From Saccharothrix sp. (lineage in GTDB: Bacteria; Actinomycetota; Actinomycetes; Mycobacteriales; Pseudonocardiaceae), in contig NZ_JAPSLK010000073.1 of the NCBI RefSeq assembly GCF_031180885.1, positions 1 through 37,758 of the forward strand: a stretch of 37,758 nucleotides of DNA. The letters run 5' to 3'. A program made the position numbers and the translations under genes. How positions within the stretch are numbered: the stretch's first letter is position 1; every line of letters begins with the position of its first letter. Below the pieces are notes generated by a model, which worked only from the letters and a program-made list of their open reading frames with translations, made no database searches and was not told the origin of the DNA. Shown here one piece after another: positions 30,246 through 37,645 of this stretch.

Positions 30246-30318
30246 AACGAAATGCTTTCGTTCGATCCTCATTCGACAATCCGGGTCGAATGAGGATCGA
30301 ATTCGAGTCGAATTCGAT
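30246..30318. promoter_or_regulatory. Stack of three overlapping perfect palindromes upstream of the pectin operon
   Basis: First comes AACGAAA-TGC-TTTCGTT (30246-30262). Second is a 17-bp perfect stem with left arm TTCGATCCTCATTCGAC (30261-30277), a 7-nt loop and right arm 30285-30301. Third is ATCGAATTCGA-G-TCGAATTCGAT (30296-30318), with 11-bp arms. Neighbouring elements share a few bases at their edges. The block is AT-richer than its surroundings, is non-coding, and lies about 90-160 bp upstream of the pectate lyase start. It could be a compound operator, an upstream terminator that insulates the operon, or a mobile palindrome. Confidence 0.85.
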
Positions 30319-30659
30319 GAGCGGCCGGCAACCCGCCGCGCCTCCGGGTTGAGGCGGTGTTGAAGCTCCTGGGTGGCTCGGAAGCTGTGCCGGGGGTGGG
30401 TGGGCGGAAGCCCAACCGGCGGCAAGCCTTCAGCGATCGCGACGACCCCGCACACCCGCCCTCAACTCACCCCACCAACCAGCCCGGCTACCCCACCCCG
30501 CCGAGCCGCGCCGCCCAACCCACCCCGGACCCACCCAGCTCAACCCGCGCCACCCAACCCCGGCCGGCTCAGCTCAGCCGCGCGCCACCCAACGCCAACC
30601 CAGCCCACCCCGCCCGGCCCGCCGCGGCCCGGCCTCAGCCGACCCGCCCCCGCCTCAGG
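30319..30659. other. Intergenic region without a supported gene
   Basis: From about 30420 the plus strand is a C-rich run (CCACCCCACCAACC-like) that gives Pro/Ser/Arg-rich frames on translation. There are no start sites, domain matches or clear repeats. Nothing here is interpreted as a gene. Confidence 0.6.
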
Positions 30660-31607
30660 TCACAAGATCGGCGTGAAAGCCGCGATCCGCGCCGCCAAAG
30701 CCCGGGCGTGCGGGTCCCCCCGATACCGATCAGCCAAGTGCCGCAACGGCTGCAACCGATCCGCCACCCGGATCGAAGCAACCTCACAAGCCAACCCCAC
30801 CGCCCGCTCCCCCACCGCGTCCGCCTCGTCGAAGTCCCCGTCCACCAAGTGGTTCGCCGCCAACGCGATCAAGCTCAACGCCCGGCTCCGCGCCATCCCC
30901 TCCGAGTACCCCGCGACCGCCGCCGCCAGAGCCGGGATCGCCATCGCCGTGTGGGACGGGTCGACCGTGCGGGCCAGTTCGGTGTGCACCACCCCGGTCA
31001 TCCCCGACAGGTCCGTCTCGTCGAAGAACCGCGCCCAACCGGGTGCCTCCCCCACCGCCGCCCGGTCGAACTCCTCGTGCGCCTGCCGCAGCCGGATCGT
31101 CGCCATCCCCTGGTCGCCCAGACCCGCGTGCGCCCACGCCTCGTTCGCCCGCAGCATCGCCACCGCGTGCCGCGACCCCGCCCGCTTGGCCGCGACCACC
31201 CCTAACTCGAAGATCTCCAACGCCTCCCGGCGACGCGCGTTGTGCAAGCGCATCCGTCCCGAGCGGTAGTGGATGTTGGCGACCAGCTCGTCGTGCCCAG
31301 CCTCGGCGGCCAACTCCAACGCCCGGTCCCACTGGCGTGACGCCGCCTGTTCCAAGCCGGTGTCGAAGCAGGTCCAGCCCGCCAGGTTGTGGATGTCGGC
31401 CAACGCGACCAGCAACCGGGTCCGCACGGCCGCCGTCGACTTCGCGCGCAGCAACTGGTCGCTCCAAGCCGCGGTGACGATCACCGAGTCCCGGCACGCT
31501 CCGCCGCCCTGCCGGTAGTCCATACCGCGCAGTCGCTCGGTCTCCTCTTCCAACCGCACCACGTCACGCACGCCGATGCGCGCGGGGACACGTCGCTGCT
31601 CCACCAT
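30660..31607 (-). CDS. TPR-type regulatory protein lacking the usual N-terminal HTH
   Basis: The 315-residue protein consists of TPR-like helical repeats: VALADIHNLAGWTCFDTGLE, QWDRALELAAEAGHDELVA, ALEIFELGVVAAKRAGSRHA and VADRLQPLRHLADRYRGDPH. It begins VEQRRVPARIGVRDVVRLEEETERLR and then MDYRQGGGACRDSV. In actinobacteria that segment normally follows an XRE HTH domain of about 80-100 residues in regulators of 400-450 residues. Here the ATG at 31607 has GAGGTG just upstream, and no HTH could be found in any frame before it. It may be a truncated regulator, or a stand-alone partner protein that acts with a separate HTH protein. Confidence 0.75.
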   Translation of the reverse strand: MVEQRRVPARIGVRDVVRLEEETERLRGMDYRQGGGACRDSVIVTAAWSDQLLRAKSTAAVRTRLLVALADIHNLAGWTCFDTGLEQAASRQWDRALELAAEAGHDELVANIHYRSGRMRLHNARRREALEIFELGVVAAKRAGSRHAVAMLRANEAWAHAGLGDQGMATIRLRQAHEEFDRAAVGEAPGWARFFDETDLSGMTGVVHTELARTVDPSHTAMAIPALAAAVAGYSEGMARSRALSLIALAANHLVDGDFDEADAVGERAVGLACEVASIRVADRLQPLRHLADRYRGDPHARALAARIAAFTPIL

Positions 31608-31722
31608 CGCCGCACCTCACAGTCGTCGCCGGTCGCCTGTCGCGATCAAACTCGCGCCGCGCGGCAGGCGGAAGGAGGTGCACCGCCGGTACCACCCCGC
31701 CGGACGCACCCGTTGGGAAACC

Positions 31723-31740
31723 GGACATTGGCCCCTGTCC
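31723..31740. promoter_or_regulatory. Inverted repeat GGACA-N8-TGTCC in a divergent intergenic region
   Basis: GGACA (31723-31727) and TGTCC (31736-31740) lie between the divergent TPR gene and the GNAT gene. It is a possible operator, supported only by symmetry and position. Confidence 0.3.
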
Positions 31741-31830
31741 CGACCCGCGTGGTCCGTACGAGGCTTGCTCATGTGATCACCCGCGGCTCCGAAGGTGTGG
31801 CTGCCCCAGTCGACGCCACGAGGAGTACTC

Positions 31831-32361
31831 ATGTACGGACAGGCAATCGCGTCCGCGCTGCGCCTGCACGACGGACGGGAGGTCTGGATGGCACCGCTGC
31901 GCCCCGACGACCGGGACGAACTGGCCGAAGCGATCAGAACCGCCGACCTGGACACGCTGTTCCAGCGCTTCTGCGGCGCGCCGCCGCCGGTCACGCCCGC
32001 GCTGATGGCGCACCTGACGGAACTGGACCACGTGCGGCGGCACGCCCTGGTCGCGCGGGACCGGGACGGGCGCGGTGTCGCCATCGGCCGCTACGAAGCC
32101 ACCCGGACACCGCAGGTCGCGGAGGTCGCGGTGGCGGTGGCGACCGGGTGGCGGCGCGTGGGCCTGGGCACCCTGCTGGTCCGACAGCTCTCGGACACCG
32201 CCCTGCGCAACGGTTTCCGCTGGTTCAGCGTCACCCACCTGCCCGGCAACCGGGCGGTGACGCGGATGTTGTGCGCGGCGGGCGCGGTGCGGGTCGGTCC
32301 GGGTGGTGAGGCGTTCGTGCGGTGCCGGCCGTGGGCGGGGCATGCGACGCGGGCGCGCTGA
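31831..32361 (+). CDS. GNAT-family N-acetyltransferase
   Basis: The 176-residue protein has a GNAT core. The N-terminal acceptor part is VWMAPLRPDDRDELAEAIRTAD. The acetyl-CoA motif is VAVATGWRRVGLGTLLVRQL (compare Q/RxxGxG/A), followed by FRWFSVTHLPGNRAVTRMLCAAGA. It also has GVAIGRYEATRTPQVAEVAV before the CoA loop. The layout resembles the acetyltransferase domain of actinobacterial Pat-like enzymes without the cyclic-nucleotide domain. GAGGAG seven bases before ATG 31831 sets the start. The next gene begins eight bases after its stop. Substrate unknown. Confidence 0.88.
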   Translation: MYGQAIASALRLHDGREVWMAPLRPDDRDELAEAIRTADLDTLFQRFCGAPPPVTPALMAHLTELDHVRRHALVARDRDGRGVAIGRYEATRTPQVAEVAVAVATGWRRVGLGTLLVRQLSDTALRNGFRWFSVTHLPGNRAVTRMLCAAGAVRVGPGGEAFVRCRPWAGHATRAR

Positions 32362-32368
32362 GGTCACC

Positions 32369-32770
32369 ATGCTGGTGGAGCGACTCGTCGCCCGGTGGGC
32401 GGCGAAGGACACCGCCGGGCTGAGCAGGCTGTTCGCCGACGAAGTGCGCTGGTGGACCGCGCCGGTGGCGGGCGCCCCGTGGCCCGCCGAGGTGCGCAAC
32501 CCGCGCGAGGTGGAATCGTTCTTCCTGGGGTTCCGGGCGGTGCTGGAGCTGACCGGCATCACCACGCGTGACCTGCTGGTGGACGACGCCGACGCGGTCC
32601 TCACCGGCCGGCTGCACGCCCGCGTCCGCGCGACCGGGGCGCCGCTGTCCTACGACTTCGCGCTGATCGTGGGCGTGCACCGCGGCCGGATCACCGACTT
32701 CCGGATGCACGCCGACACGCTGGCAATTGCACGTGCACTCGCACAGGATGTTCCGCCGGTATCACCGTGA
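32369..32770 (+). CDS. SnoaL-like / NTF2-fold protein
   Basis: The 133-residue protein starts MLVERLVARWAAKDTAGLSR with LFADEVRWWTAPVAG after it. It ends YDFALIVGVHRGRITDFRMHADTLAIARAL. The pattern of two or three helices followed by a curved sheet is the SnoaL/NTF2-like fold, used by small cyclases, isomerases and binding proteins. GAGGT lies five bases before ATG 32369, overlapping the end of the GNAT gene, so the two are probably co-transcribed. An upstream ATG at 32342 is in frame but inside the GNAT gene and lacks a ribosome site. No specific role can be assigned. Confidence 0.78.
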   Translation: MLVERLVARWAAKDTAGLSRLFADEVRWWTAPVAGAPWPAEVRNPREVESFFLGFRAVLELTGITTRDLLVDDADAVLTGRLHARVRATGAPLSYDFALIVGVHRGRITDFRMHADTLAIARALAQDVPPVSP

Positions 32771-32843
32771 TGCTTTCCCGATTCACCCGGACGCACTGGA
32801 AGAATGGACGCACAATCCCGACGACCACGGAAAGGGAGGCGCT

Positions 32844-33104
32844 GTGCCGGTGTCGGGTCCCATCAGCGAAATCCTCGCCCACCTGCGTCGCGGCCGGGGG
32901 CTGACCCAGGACGACCTGGCCGCACGACTGCACGCCGCGTCCGGGAACACCAGCGTCACCAGGGAAGAGGTGTCCCGGTGGGAACGCGGCAAACGCATCC
33001 CCGGCCCGTACTGGCGGAGCTGGCTCGGACAGGTGCTGGACACACCGCAGCAGGAATTGGAACGCGCGGCCGCAATCGAACGCGCCGCCCGCCGACGACA
33101 TTGA
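32844..33104 (+). CDS. Small XRE-family HTH protein
   Basis: The 86-residue protein is almost entirely a helix-turn-helix of the XRE/Cro type: ISEILAHLRRGRGLTQDDLA, ARLHAASGNTSVTREEVSRW and ERGKRIPGPYWRSWLGQVLD. The insert ASGNTSVTREEVSRWERGKRIP is typical of actinobacterial regulators whose HTH normally precedes a TPR region. A GGGAGG site precedes GTG 32844. It overlaps the following TetR gene (TGATG). Since the TPR protein at 30660 lacks an HTH, this could be a matching half, but they are not adjacent. It is probably a DNA-binding protein that needs a partner. Confidence 0.85.
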   Translation: MPVSGPISEILAHLRRGRGLTQDDLAARLHAASGNTSVTREEVSRWERGKRIPGPYWRSWLGQVLDTPQQELERAAAIERAARRRH

Positions 33105-33745
33105 TGCCGTTCACAGAAGACGGTTGTCGCGCGGCGCCGGGTGTGGTGACAATCCACGATGTGTCGACCACCAGGGACGGGCTGTTGGCCGCTGCCGCGG
33201 AGGCGTTCGACCGCGACGGCTACGTGCGGGCCACCATCGACGACGTCTGCGACCGCGCGGGCGTGACGAAAGGCGCGCTGTACGGGCACTTCAGCTCCAA
33301 GAAGGCGCTGGCGCTGGCCGTGCTGGACCGCCAGGCGCGGGAGTGGGCGCTGGTCCGCGAACGCCTGCAACGAGTGCACCGCAGCCCGTTGCAGGTCCTC
33401 GTCGACCTCGGGTACGCGGTCAACCGGGACCGTGCCGTTGTGCAGCGTCTGCTGTTCCAGGCGCCGCTGTGCGACGACGTGGCCGAGCGGCAGGTGGCCC
33501 GGTGGACCGCGACGGTGCTGGACCTGTTGCGGCACGCCGAGAACCGGGGCGAGCTGCGCCCCGGCGTCGACCTGGTGGAGTGCGCCGACGGTGTGGTCGC
33601 CGCGCTGGTCGGCGTGCACCTGATGGCGATGGCCGTGGACGGCCCGTCCGGCGGGGCTCGGCAGGTCGCCGACGTGTGGCGGACGTGGCTGCCCGCCGTC
33701 GCCAAGCCCGCGGTGTACGCGGCTCTGCGGATCACGCCGAGGTGA
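33104..33745 (+). CDS. TetR-family regulator, gamma-butyrolactone-receptor-like (first of a pair)
   Basis: The 213-residue protein has an N-terminal HTH: RDGLLAAAAEAFDRDGYVRA, then TIDDVCDRAGVTKGALYGHF and SSKKALALAVLDRQ. This is close to the ArpA/ScbR-type pattern GVTKGALYxHFxSKxALAxAV. A helical ligand domain follows, with SPLQVLVDLGYAVNRDRAVVQRLLF. ATG 33104 overlaps the XRE stop codon. GTG 33161 (STTRDGL) is an alternative that would give a protein of typical N-terminus. Its stop overlaps the second TetR gene (GTGA). No AfsA-type synthase or biosynthetic cluster lies in the window, so it may respond to a signal made elsewhere. Confidence 0.88.
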   Translation: MPFTEDGCRAAPGVVTIHDVSTTRDGLLAAAAEAFDRDGYVRATIDDVCDRAGVTKGALYGHFSSKKALALAVLDRQAREWALVRERLQRVHRSPLQVLVDLGYAVNRDRAVVQRLLFQAPLCDDVAERQVARWTATVLDLLRHAENRGELRPGVDLVECADGVVAALVGVHLMAMAVDGPSGGARQVADVWRTWLPAVAKPAVYAALRITPR

Positions 33746-34347
33746 CCGTGGCAGTAGCCCAGGGTGCCAGGACGCGTGCCGCGCTGGTCGCGGCGGGCAT
33801 CGAGCTGTTCGACCGGGACGGGTACGACGGCACGTCCCTGGACGCGGTGTGCCGCCGCGTGTCCGTGACGAAAGGCGCGCTGTACCGGCACTTCCCGGCC
33901 AAGCAGGCCTTGGCGGTGGCGGTGGTCGAGGAGTACTTCCGCCGCTGGCACGTGGTGCGCGCGGAGTGCGAGGCGCGGGTCGGTCCGTTGCAGGCCTTGG
34001 TGGACCTGACCCACCGGATGGCCGAGCTGACCGCGACCGACCCGACCGTCCGCGTGGGCGTGCGTTTGTTGTTCACCAGCGAACTGTTCGACCTGTTGGC
34101 GGGCTTGCACTTCAGCAGCCTGACGACCACCGCGCGCGACCTGCTCCGGCAGGCCGCGGCGGCGGGCGAGCTGAACCCGAACCTCGACCCGCGGCGGGAG
34201 GCGGAGGCGATCGCGGCGGCGGTGGTGGGCGCGCAGGCGTTGACGGTGATCACCAAGTCAAGCAACCACCGCCTGTCCGCGATGTGGCACCACCGCCTGG
34301 ACCGCTTGGTTCCCCCGTCCCGCCGCGACCTCTACCGCATCGGCTGA
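33742..34347 (+). CDS. TetR-family regulator, gamma-butyrolactone-receptor-like (second of a pair)
   Basis: The 201-residue protein has an HTH, RAALVAAGIELFDRDGYDGT with SLDAVCRRVSVTKGALYRHF after it. The two neighbours share VTKGALYxHFxxKxALAxAVx(D/E), as well as the following GPLQALVDL/SPLQVLVDL block, so they look like products of an old tandem duplication. The ligand domain continues with VGVRLLFTSELFDLLAGLHF. GTG 33742 overlaps the previous stop codon, so translation is coupled. GTG 33748 is an alternative. It probably forms part of a paired receptor/pseudo-receptor switch, as in gamma-butyrolactone systems. That role is inferred. Confidence 0.88.
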   Translation: MTVAVAQGARTRAALVAAGIELFDRDGYDGTSLDAVCRRVSVTKGALYRHFPAKQALAVAVVEEYFRRWHVVRAECEARVGPLQALVDLTHRMAELTATDPTVRVGVRLLFTSELFDLLAGLHFSSLTTTARDLLRQAAAAGELNPNLDPRREAEAIAAAVVGAQALTVITKSSNHRLSAMWHHRLDRLVPPSRRDLYRIG

Positions 34348-34687
34348 CACCAACTTCGCTCACGCCCCCGGCCGGGATTCACCGCATCGCCCACCTCGCC
34401 CCGCCACGCCGTCCGCGCCGCACTGCCCGCCTCGCCTTGCCACACCGCCCGCCGGCCGCACCGCACCGCCCGCCACGCCAGCCGAGCCGCGCCGCCCGCC
34501 GGCGGCACCGCCCGTCCCGCGCCCCGCCAGCCACGCAGGCCGCGCCACACCGCCCGCACGCCACACCGCCCACACCGCCACACCTCCATACCGCATTGCC
34601 CACCCGCCGCGCCGCGCCGCCCACCCGGGCTGCGCGCCGCATCGCCGGCCAACCGCGCTTCGTTGCCGTGACGGATTCGTCGCGGTG
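34348..34687. other. Intergenic low-complexity block of short CCGCCACRCC-type repeats
   Basis: From about 34385 to 34655 the plus strand is composed of degenerate CCGCACCGCCCGCC and CCACACCGCC motifs, which look like a decayed minisatellite with a period of 10-15 bp. Open frames here translate to Gly/Ala/Arg runs. No gene is supported. Confidence 0.65.
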
Positions 34688-35629
34688 TCAGGCGATGTCT
34701 CTTAAGTCCTCGCCCGGCCAGGATGTCGGCGGGACGGGCGTCGTCGCGGTGCGGTGGCGTTCGGCGAACAGGTGGTCGAGGTGGGTGCGCAGCCGGGGGC
34801 CGGTGAGGGCGCTTCGGCGGAGCTTGTCGAACGCCTGAACGTGGCCGCGCACGTCGTCCGGGTCGGTGATCACCACGTTGCCCGCCAACAGCCCGAAGAC
34901 GACCATCGACTCGTCGTAGACCTGGAACCCGGCGTCCGGCACGTCCACCCGCGTCAACCACGGGATCACGCCCAGCTCCACGGTCGGCGCCAGGCTGATC
35001 TCGCGCAGCCACGGCCAGTTCTCGGGTTCGGAGCGCAGCGCGCTCTCCGCCAGCACGACGACCAGCCGCCGGTCGCGGGCGGGGGTGCGCAGCAGTTGTG
35101 GCGGGAGGTTGGTCAACGCCAGGATCCGCACCGTCTCCGCAGCCGCCTCGGCCCGCGCGACCGCGACCTGACGCCCAGCGACGCCCCGGTGCACAACGGC
35201 CCGCCGGTGCGCCGCGTCCCGCACCACCTCTTCGGCGAGCTCGAGCAACCGGTGCCGAGTCTCAGGCGCGACCCGGTACACGTCGGCCAACCGCGCCACG
35301 TCGGCCACCTTGGGCACCAGATTACCGGTTTCCACCTTGGACACTTTCGACTGGCTGATCCCGGCCCGCCGTCCCGCCGCGGCGCCCGTCAGCCCCGAAG
35401 CCAGGCGGGCGCGCAGCAGTTCGGCGGACAACTCCTCGCGTCGCGCCCGGGCGTCACGGATGGGCAGCATCGCCTTGCCGCTCCGTCGATGTCCGCGTCC
35501 GCGCAGCCGAACCCCTTGCGCGACAAGGGTGCTGCGGACGGTGCCGTAGGACCTGCCGGTGGCGGCGGCCAGCGCGCGGATGGTCTGGCCCTTGGCGTAG
35601 CCCTTGACGACCGTCGTTGTGAAGTCCAT
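34688..35629 (-). CDS. Two-HTH regulator: homeodomain-like HTH plus XRE and DUF5753-like domain
   Basis: The 313-residue protein begins with an HTH of the actinobacterial homeodomain-like type (about residues 7-48: VVKGYAKGQTIRALAAATGR, then SYGTVRSTLVAQGVRLRGRG). A second HTH of XRE type follows (about 65-130: LLRARLASGLTGAAAGRRAG, then ISQSKVSKVETGNLVPKVAD). The C-terminal half (about 165-285) is DUF5753-like, with WLREISLAPTVELGVIPWLT and FQVYDESMVVFGLLAGNVVI. Two DNA-binding domains in one chain is an uncommon layout. GGAGGGAA lies before ATG 35629. It is divergent from the next XRE gene, 440 bp apart. Targets unknown. Confidence 0.82.
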   Translation of the reverse strand: MDFTTTVVKGYAKGQTIRALAAATGRSYGTVRSTLVAQGVRLRGRGHRRSGKAMLPIRDARARREELSAELLRARLASGLTGAAAGRRAGISQSKVSKVETGNLVPKVADVARLADVYRVAPETRHRLLELAEEVVRDAAHRRAVVHRGVAGRQVAVARAEAAAETVRILALTNLPPQLLRTPARDRRLVVVLAESALRSEPENWPWLREISLAPTVELGVIPWLTRVDVPDAGFQVYDESMVVFGLLAGNVVITDPDDVRGHVQAFDKLRRSALTGPRLRTHLDHLFAERHRTATTPVPPTSWPGEDLRDIA

Positions 35630-35820
35630 GCGGGTTCCCTCCTCGGCGGGGTGCGCGTGCGACGGGCAGCACGAAGTGAGCCTTCCCGGTGGGTGGTGGA
35701 TCGACGCCCCGACGAGTGCGCGAAACGAACCGGCTCAGCCCCTCAGCCCTCGCAGCCCGCAGCCCGCAGCCCGCGCAGCCCGCGAACTGCCACCGGCTGC
35801 GGCACGCCAACCGATGCGGC

Positions 35821-35895
35821 ACACCGGCCGACGCGACACCGGCCGACGCGACACCGGCCGACGCGACACCGGCCAGCACGGCACCGGCCAGCCGG
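35821..35895. repeat. Five 15-bp tandem repeats
   Basis: Copies one to three are identical (ACACCGGCCGACGCG). Copies four and five are diverged (ACACCGGCCAGCACG, GCACCGGCCAGCCGG). The array is non-coding. Confidence 0.95.
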
Positions 35896-35956
35896 AGACC
35901 AGCCCCCGGTCCGGCCCGCAGATCCTCCCCCCGGAGTTCTCACCCTCCACGTTAAC

Positions 35957-35968
35957 CTGCACGTGCAG
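35957..35968. promoter_or_regulatory. Perfect 12-bp palindrome CTGCACGTGCAG
   Basis: It lies about 105 bp before the XRE/DUF5753 gene and is followed by a further ACTGCACG half-site. It may be an autoregulatory operator of that gene. Support is symmetry plus position in the only AT-richer part of the region. Confidence 0.45.
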
Positions 35969-36071
35969 ACTGCACGAGTACACCTTCGTGTGAACCGGAC
36001 GAAGAAAGTCCTGTTCAACGCAACTTTCCGGCACACTCGCAACCGCCACAGCAGCGGAGGGAAGGTTGCGC

Positions 36072-36917
36072 ATGACCGGCAACGGTGCCAGCCCCACGGC
36101 GGCGAAGCGGAAGCTCGGCCAAGCGCTGGCCCGACTGCGCGAGGCCGCGAACATCACGCAGGACCGCGCCGCCGAGGTGCTGGAGTGCTCGCCCGCCAAG
36201 GTCCGCCGCATCGAGGTCGGCGACGTCGCCATCCGCCAGCCCGAGCTGACCCTCCTCCTCGACCACTACGGCGCAACGGGTCAAGCCCGCACCCCGATCG
36301 AGGCCTTGGCCCGCGAAGCCCGGAAACGCCGCCCCCGCACCAACTTCGGCACCGTGCTGCCCAGCTTCTTCCGCAGGTTCCACGCGTTGGAGCAGTTGGC
36401 GACGGAAGTCCTGCGCTACCAAGCCGAACTGGTCCCCGGCCCCCTGCAAACCCCCGACTACGCCCGCGCCGTCCTCACGGCCACCCCCCACCACCGCCCC
36501 GAGGACGTCGACCGCCTGGTCGAAGCCCGCCGGGCTCGCCTAACCCGCATCACCGCCGGCCACCAACACGTCCACGCGGTCCTGCACGAGGCCGCCCTGC
36601 ACGCCACCATCGGCACCCCCGCAACCATGCGCGCCCAGCTCCACCACCTGCGCAAACTGGCAACACTGCCGACCGTGACCCTCCAGATCCTCCCCCTGAC
36701 CGCCCCCGCGCACCCCTTGACCGGCTACCCGTTCGTGCTGCTCCGCATCCCCGACAGCACCCCGATCGTCTACCTGGAAGCCCTCACCACGGCCGCGACC
36801 GTCGAGGACCCGGCTCACGTCGCTCGGTACGAGACGGCTTTCGACGCACTACGCCACGCGGCGTTGTCACCAACCAAAACCGCCGCACTCCTGACCACGT
36901 TGGAGAGGTCCCGATGA
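36072..36917 (+). CDS. XRE-family regulator with DUF5753 domain
   Basis: The 281-residue protein has an N-terminal XRE HTH (about residues 12-72: KLGQALARLREAANITQDRA, then AEVLECSPAKVRRIEVGDVA). The C-terminal DUF5753 domain is typical of actinobacteria (about 100-270): LEQLATEVLRYQAELVPGPL, QTPDYARAVL, AVLHEAALHATIGTPATMRA, QLHHLRKLATLPTVTLQILP and TGYPFVLLRIPDSTPIVYLE. Its stop overlaps the start of a DUF397 gene (ATGA), the very common XRE/DUF5753-DUF397 pair related to the BldB/WhiJ/AbaA-like regulators of development and antibiotic production. GGAGGGAAGG precedes ATG 36072; a TTG at 36066 is an alternative. Confidence 0.94.
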   Translation: MTGNGASPTAAKRKLGQALARLREAANITQDRAAEVLECSPAKVRRIEVGDVAIRQPELTLLLDHYGATGQARTPIEALAREARKRRPRTNFGTVLPSFFRRFHALEQLATEVLRYQAELVPGPLQTPDYARAVLTATPHHRPEDVDRLVEARRARLTRITAGHQHVHAVLHEAALHATIGTPATMRAQLHHLRKLATLPTVTLQILPLTAPAHPLTGYPFVLLRIPDSTPIVYLEALTTAATVEDPAHVARYETAFDALRHAALSPTKTAALLTTLERSR

Positions 36918-37117
36918 CGGTTTGGCGCAAGTCCAGCCACAGCGGCGGCACCGGCGGCGACTGCGTGGAACTGGCCCACACCCAGTCCCAGACTCTGGTC
37001 CGCGACTCCAAGAACCCCCACGGCTCAACCCTTCACTTCCCCACCGCCGCGTTCGACACCTTCCTACGCGCCCGCAAGCATTCCCCCACTGCCGTCCACT
37101 CAGGACTGTCCAGTTGA
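36914..37117 (+). CDS. DUF397 protein, partner of the XRE/DUF5753 regulator
   Basis: The 67-residue protein has the DUF397 signature WRKSSHSGGTGGDCVELAHT, with LVRDSKNPHGSTLHFPTAAF and then DTFLRARKH. Such small proteins pair with the XRE/DUF5753 regulator encoded immediately upstream, and in Streptomyces several act as its antagonist or partner in developmental control. The start overlaps the regulator's stop codon. Its last 18 bases overlap the end of the convergent DUF1992 gene. Confidence 0.94.
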   Translation: MTVWRKSSHSGGTGGDCVELAHTQSQTLVRDSKNPHGSTLHFPTAAFDTFLRARKHSPTAVHSGLSS

Positions 37118-37513
37118 GGGCCGATTCAGCCGCCACTCCCGCACGACGTGCTCGACGTCGAACGGCATCAGGTTCAACGGCGGTCCCGACAACGGCTTGC
37201 GGATCGCCTCGGTGATCCGCGCGTTGATCTCCCCGAGAATCCGCCGCACCTCCTCCTCGGACCCCGCCACACCCGCCGCGGCCCGCGCGTCGGCCGCTTC
37301 CTTGCGGAGTTGGAGGGTCGGGGGCAGCATCGTGCCCTCTTCGCGACGGACCTTGTCCTTGACCCACCACAACTCGTCGTGCGGCTCCGACAGTCCGCGC
37401 AGCGGCTTGCCGGCGCCGGGCAGGTCGTCGAACTCACCTTTGTCCTGAGCCTCACGAATCTGCCGCTCCACCCAGGTTTCGAAGCCGACTCCGGCGGGTT
37501 TGCGCTGCGTCAT
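37100..37513 (-). CDS. DUF1992 (DnaJ homologue subfamily C member 28-like) protein
   Basis: The 137-residue protein has the DUF1992 pattern. FETWVERQIREAQDKGEFDD is followed by LPGAGKPLRGLSEPHDELWW, then VKDKVRREEGTMLPPTLQLR, and later RILGEINARITEAIRKPLSG. The motif GEFDDLPGAGKPL is highly typical of the family, which is mostly of unknown function and named for its eukaryotic DNAJC28 relatives, although it lacks a J-domain. ATG 37513 starts directly before this domain. The open frame runs further upstream only through minisatellite sequence. The last 18 bases overlap the convergent DUF397 gene. Confidence 0.92.
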   Translation of the reverse strand: MTQRKPAGVGFETWVERQIREAQDKGEFDDLPGAGKPLRGLSEPHDELWWVKDKVRREEGTMLPPTLQLRKEAADARAAAGVAGSEEEVRRILGEINARITEAIRKPLSGPPLNLMPFDVEHVVREWRLNRPSTGQS

Positions 37514-37645
37514 ACCACCGACGGTACCCGCCACCCGACCGGTTCGACCCCTGTCCGGACACCCGCCAGGGGTGGGCCGGTGGGGTGGATCCGGGGTGGA
37601 TCGGGGCCGCGACGCGGTGACAGCGAGGCGGGCGCAGGTTGGCGG

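Larger units (their letters stand above)
35630..36071. other. Intergenic region with a 15-bp repeat array and a palindromic promoter
   Basis: This stretch separates two divergent XRE regulators. From the left it holds the ribosome site of the minus-strand gene, a GC-rich run (AGCCCGCAGCCCGCGCAGCC), five 15-bp repeats (35821-35895), and an AT-richer promoter zone with a perfect palindrome (35957-35968). The ribosome site GGAGGGAAGG of the plus-strand gene ends the region. No coding gene is supported. Confidence 0.65.

Noticed and set aside
33104..37117. An antibiotic biosynthetic cluster controlled by the TetR pair
   Set aside because: No PKS, NRPS, terpene, RiPP or tailoring enzymes were seen within the window, only regulators and small proteins.
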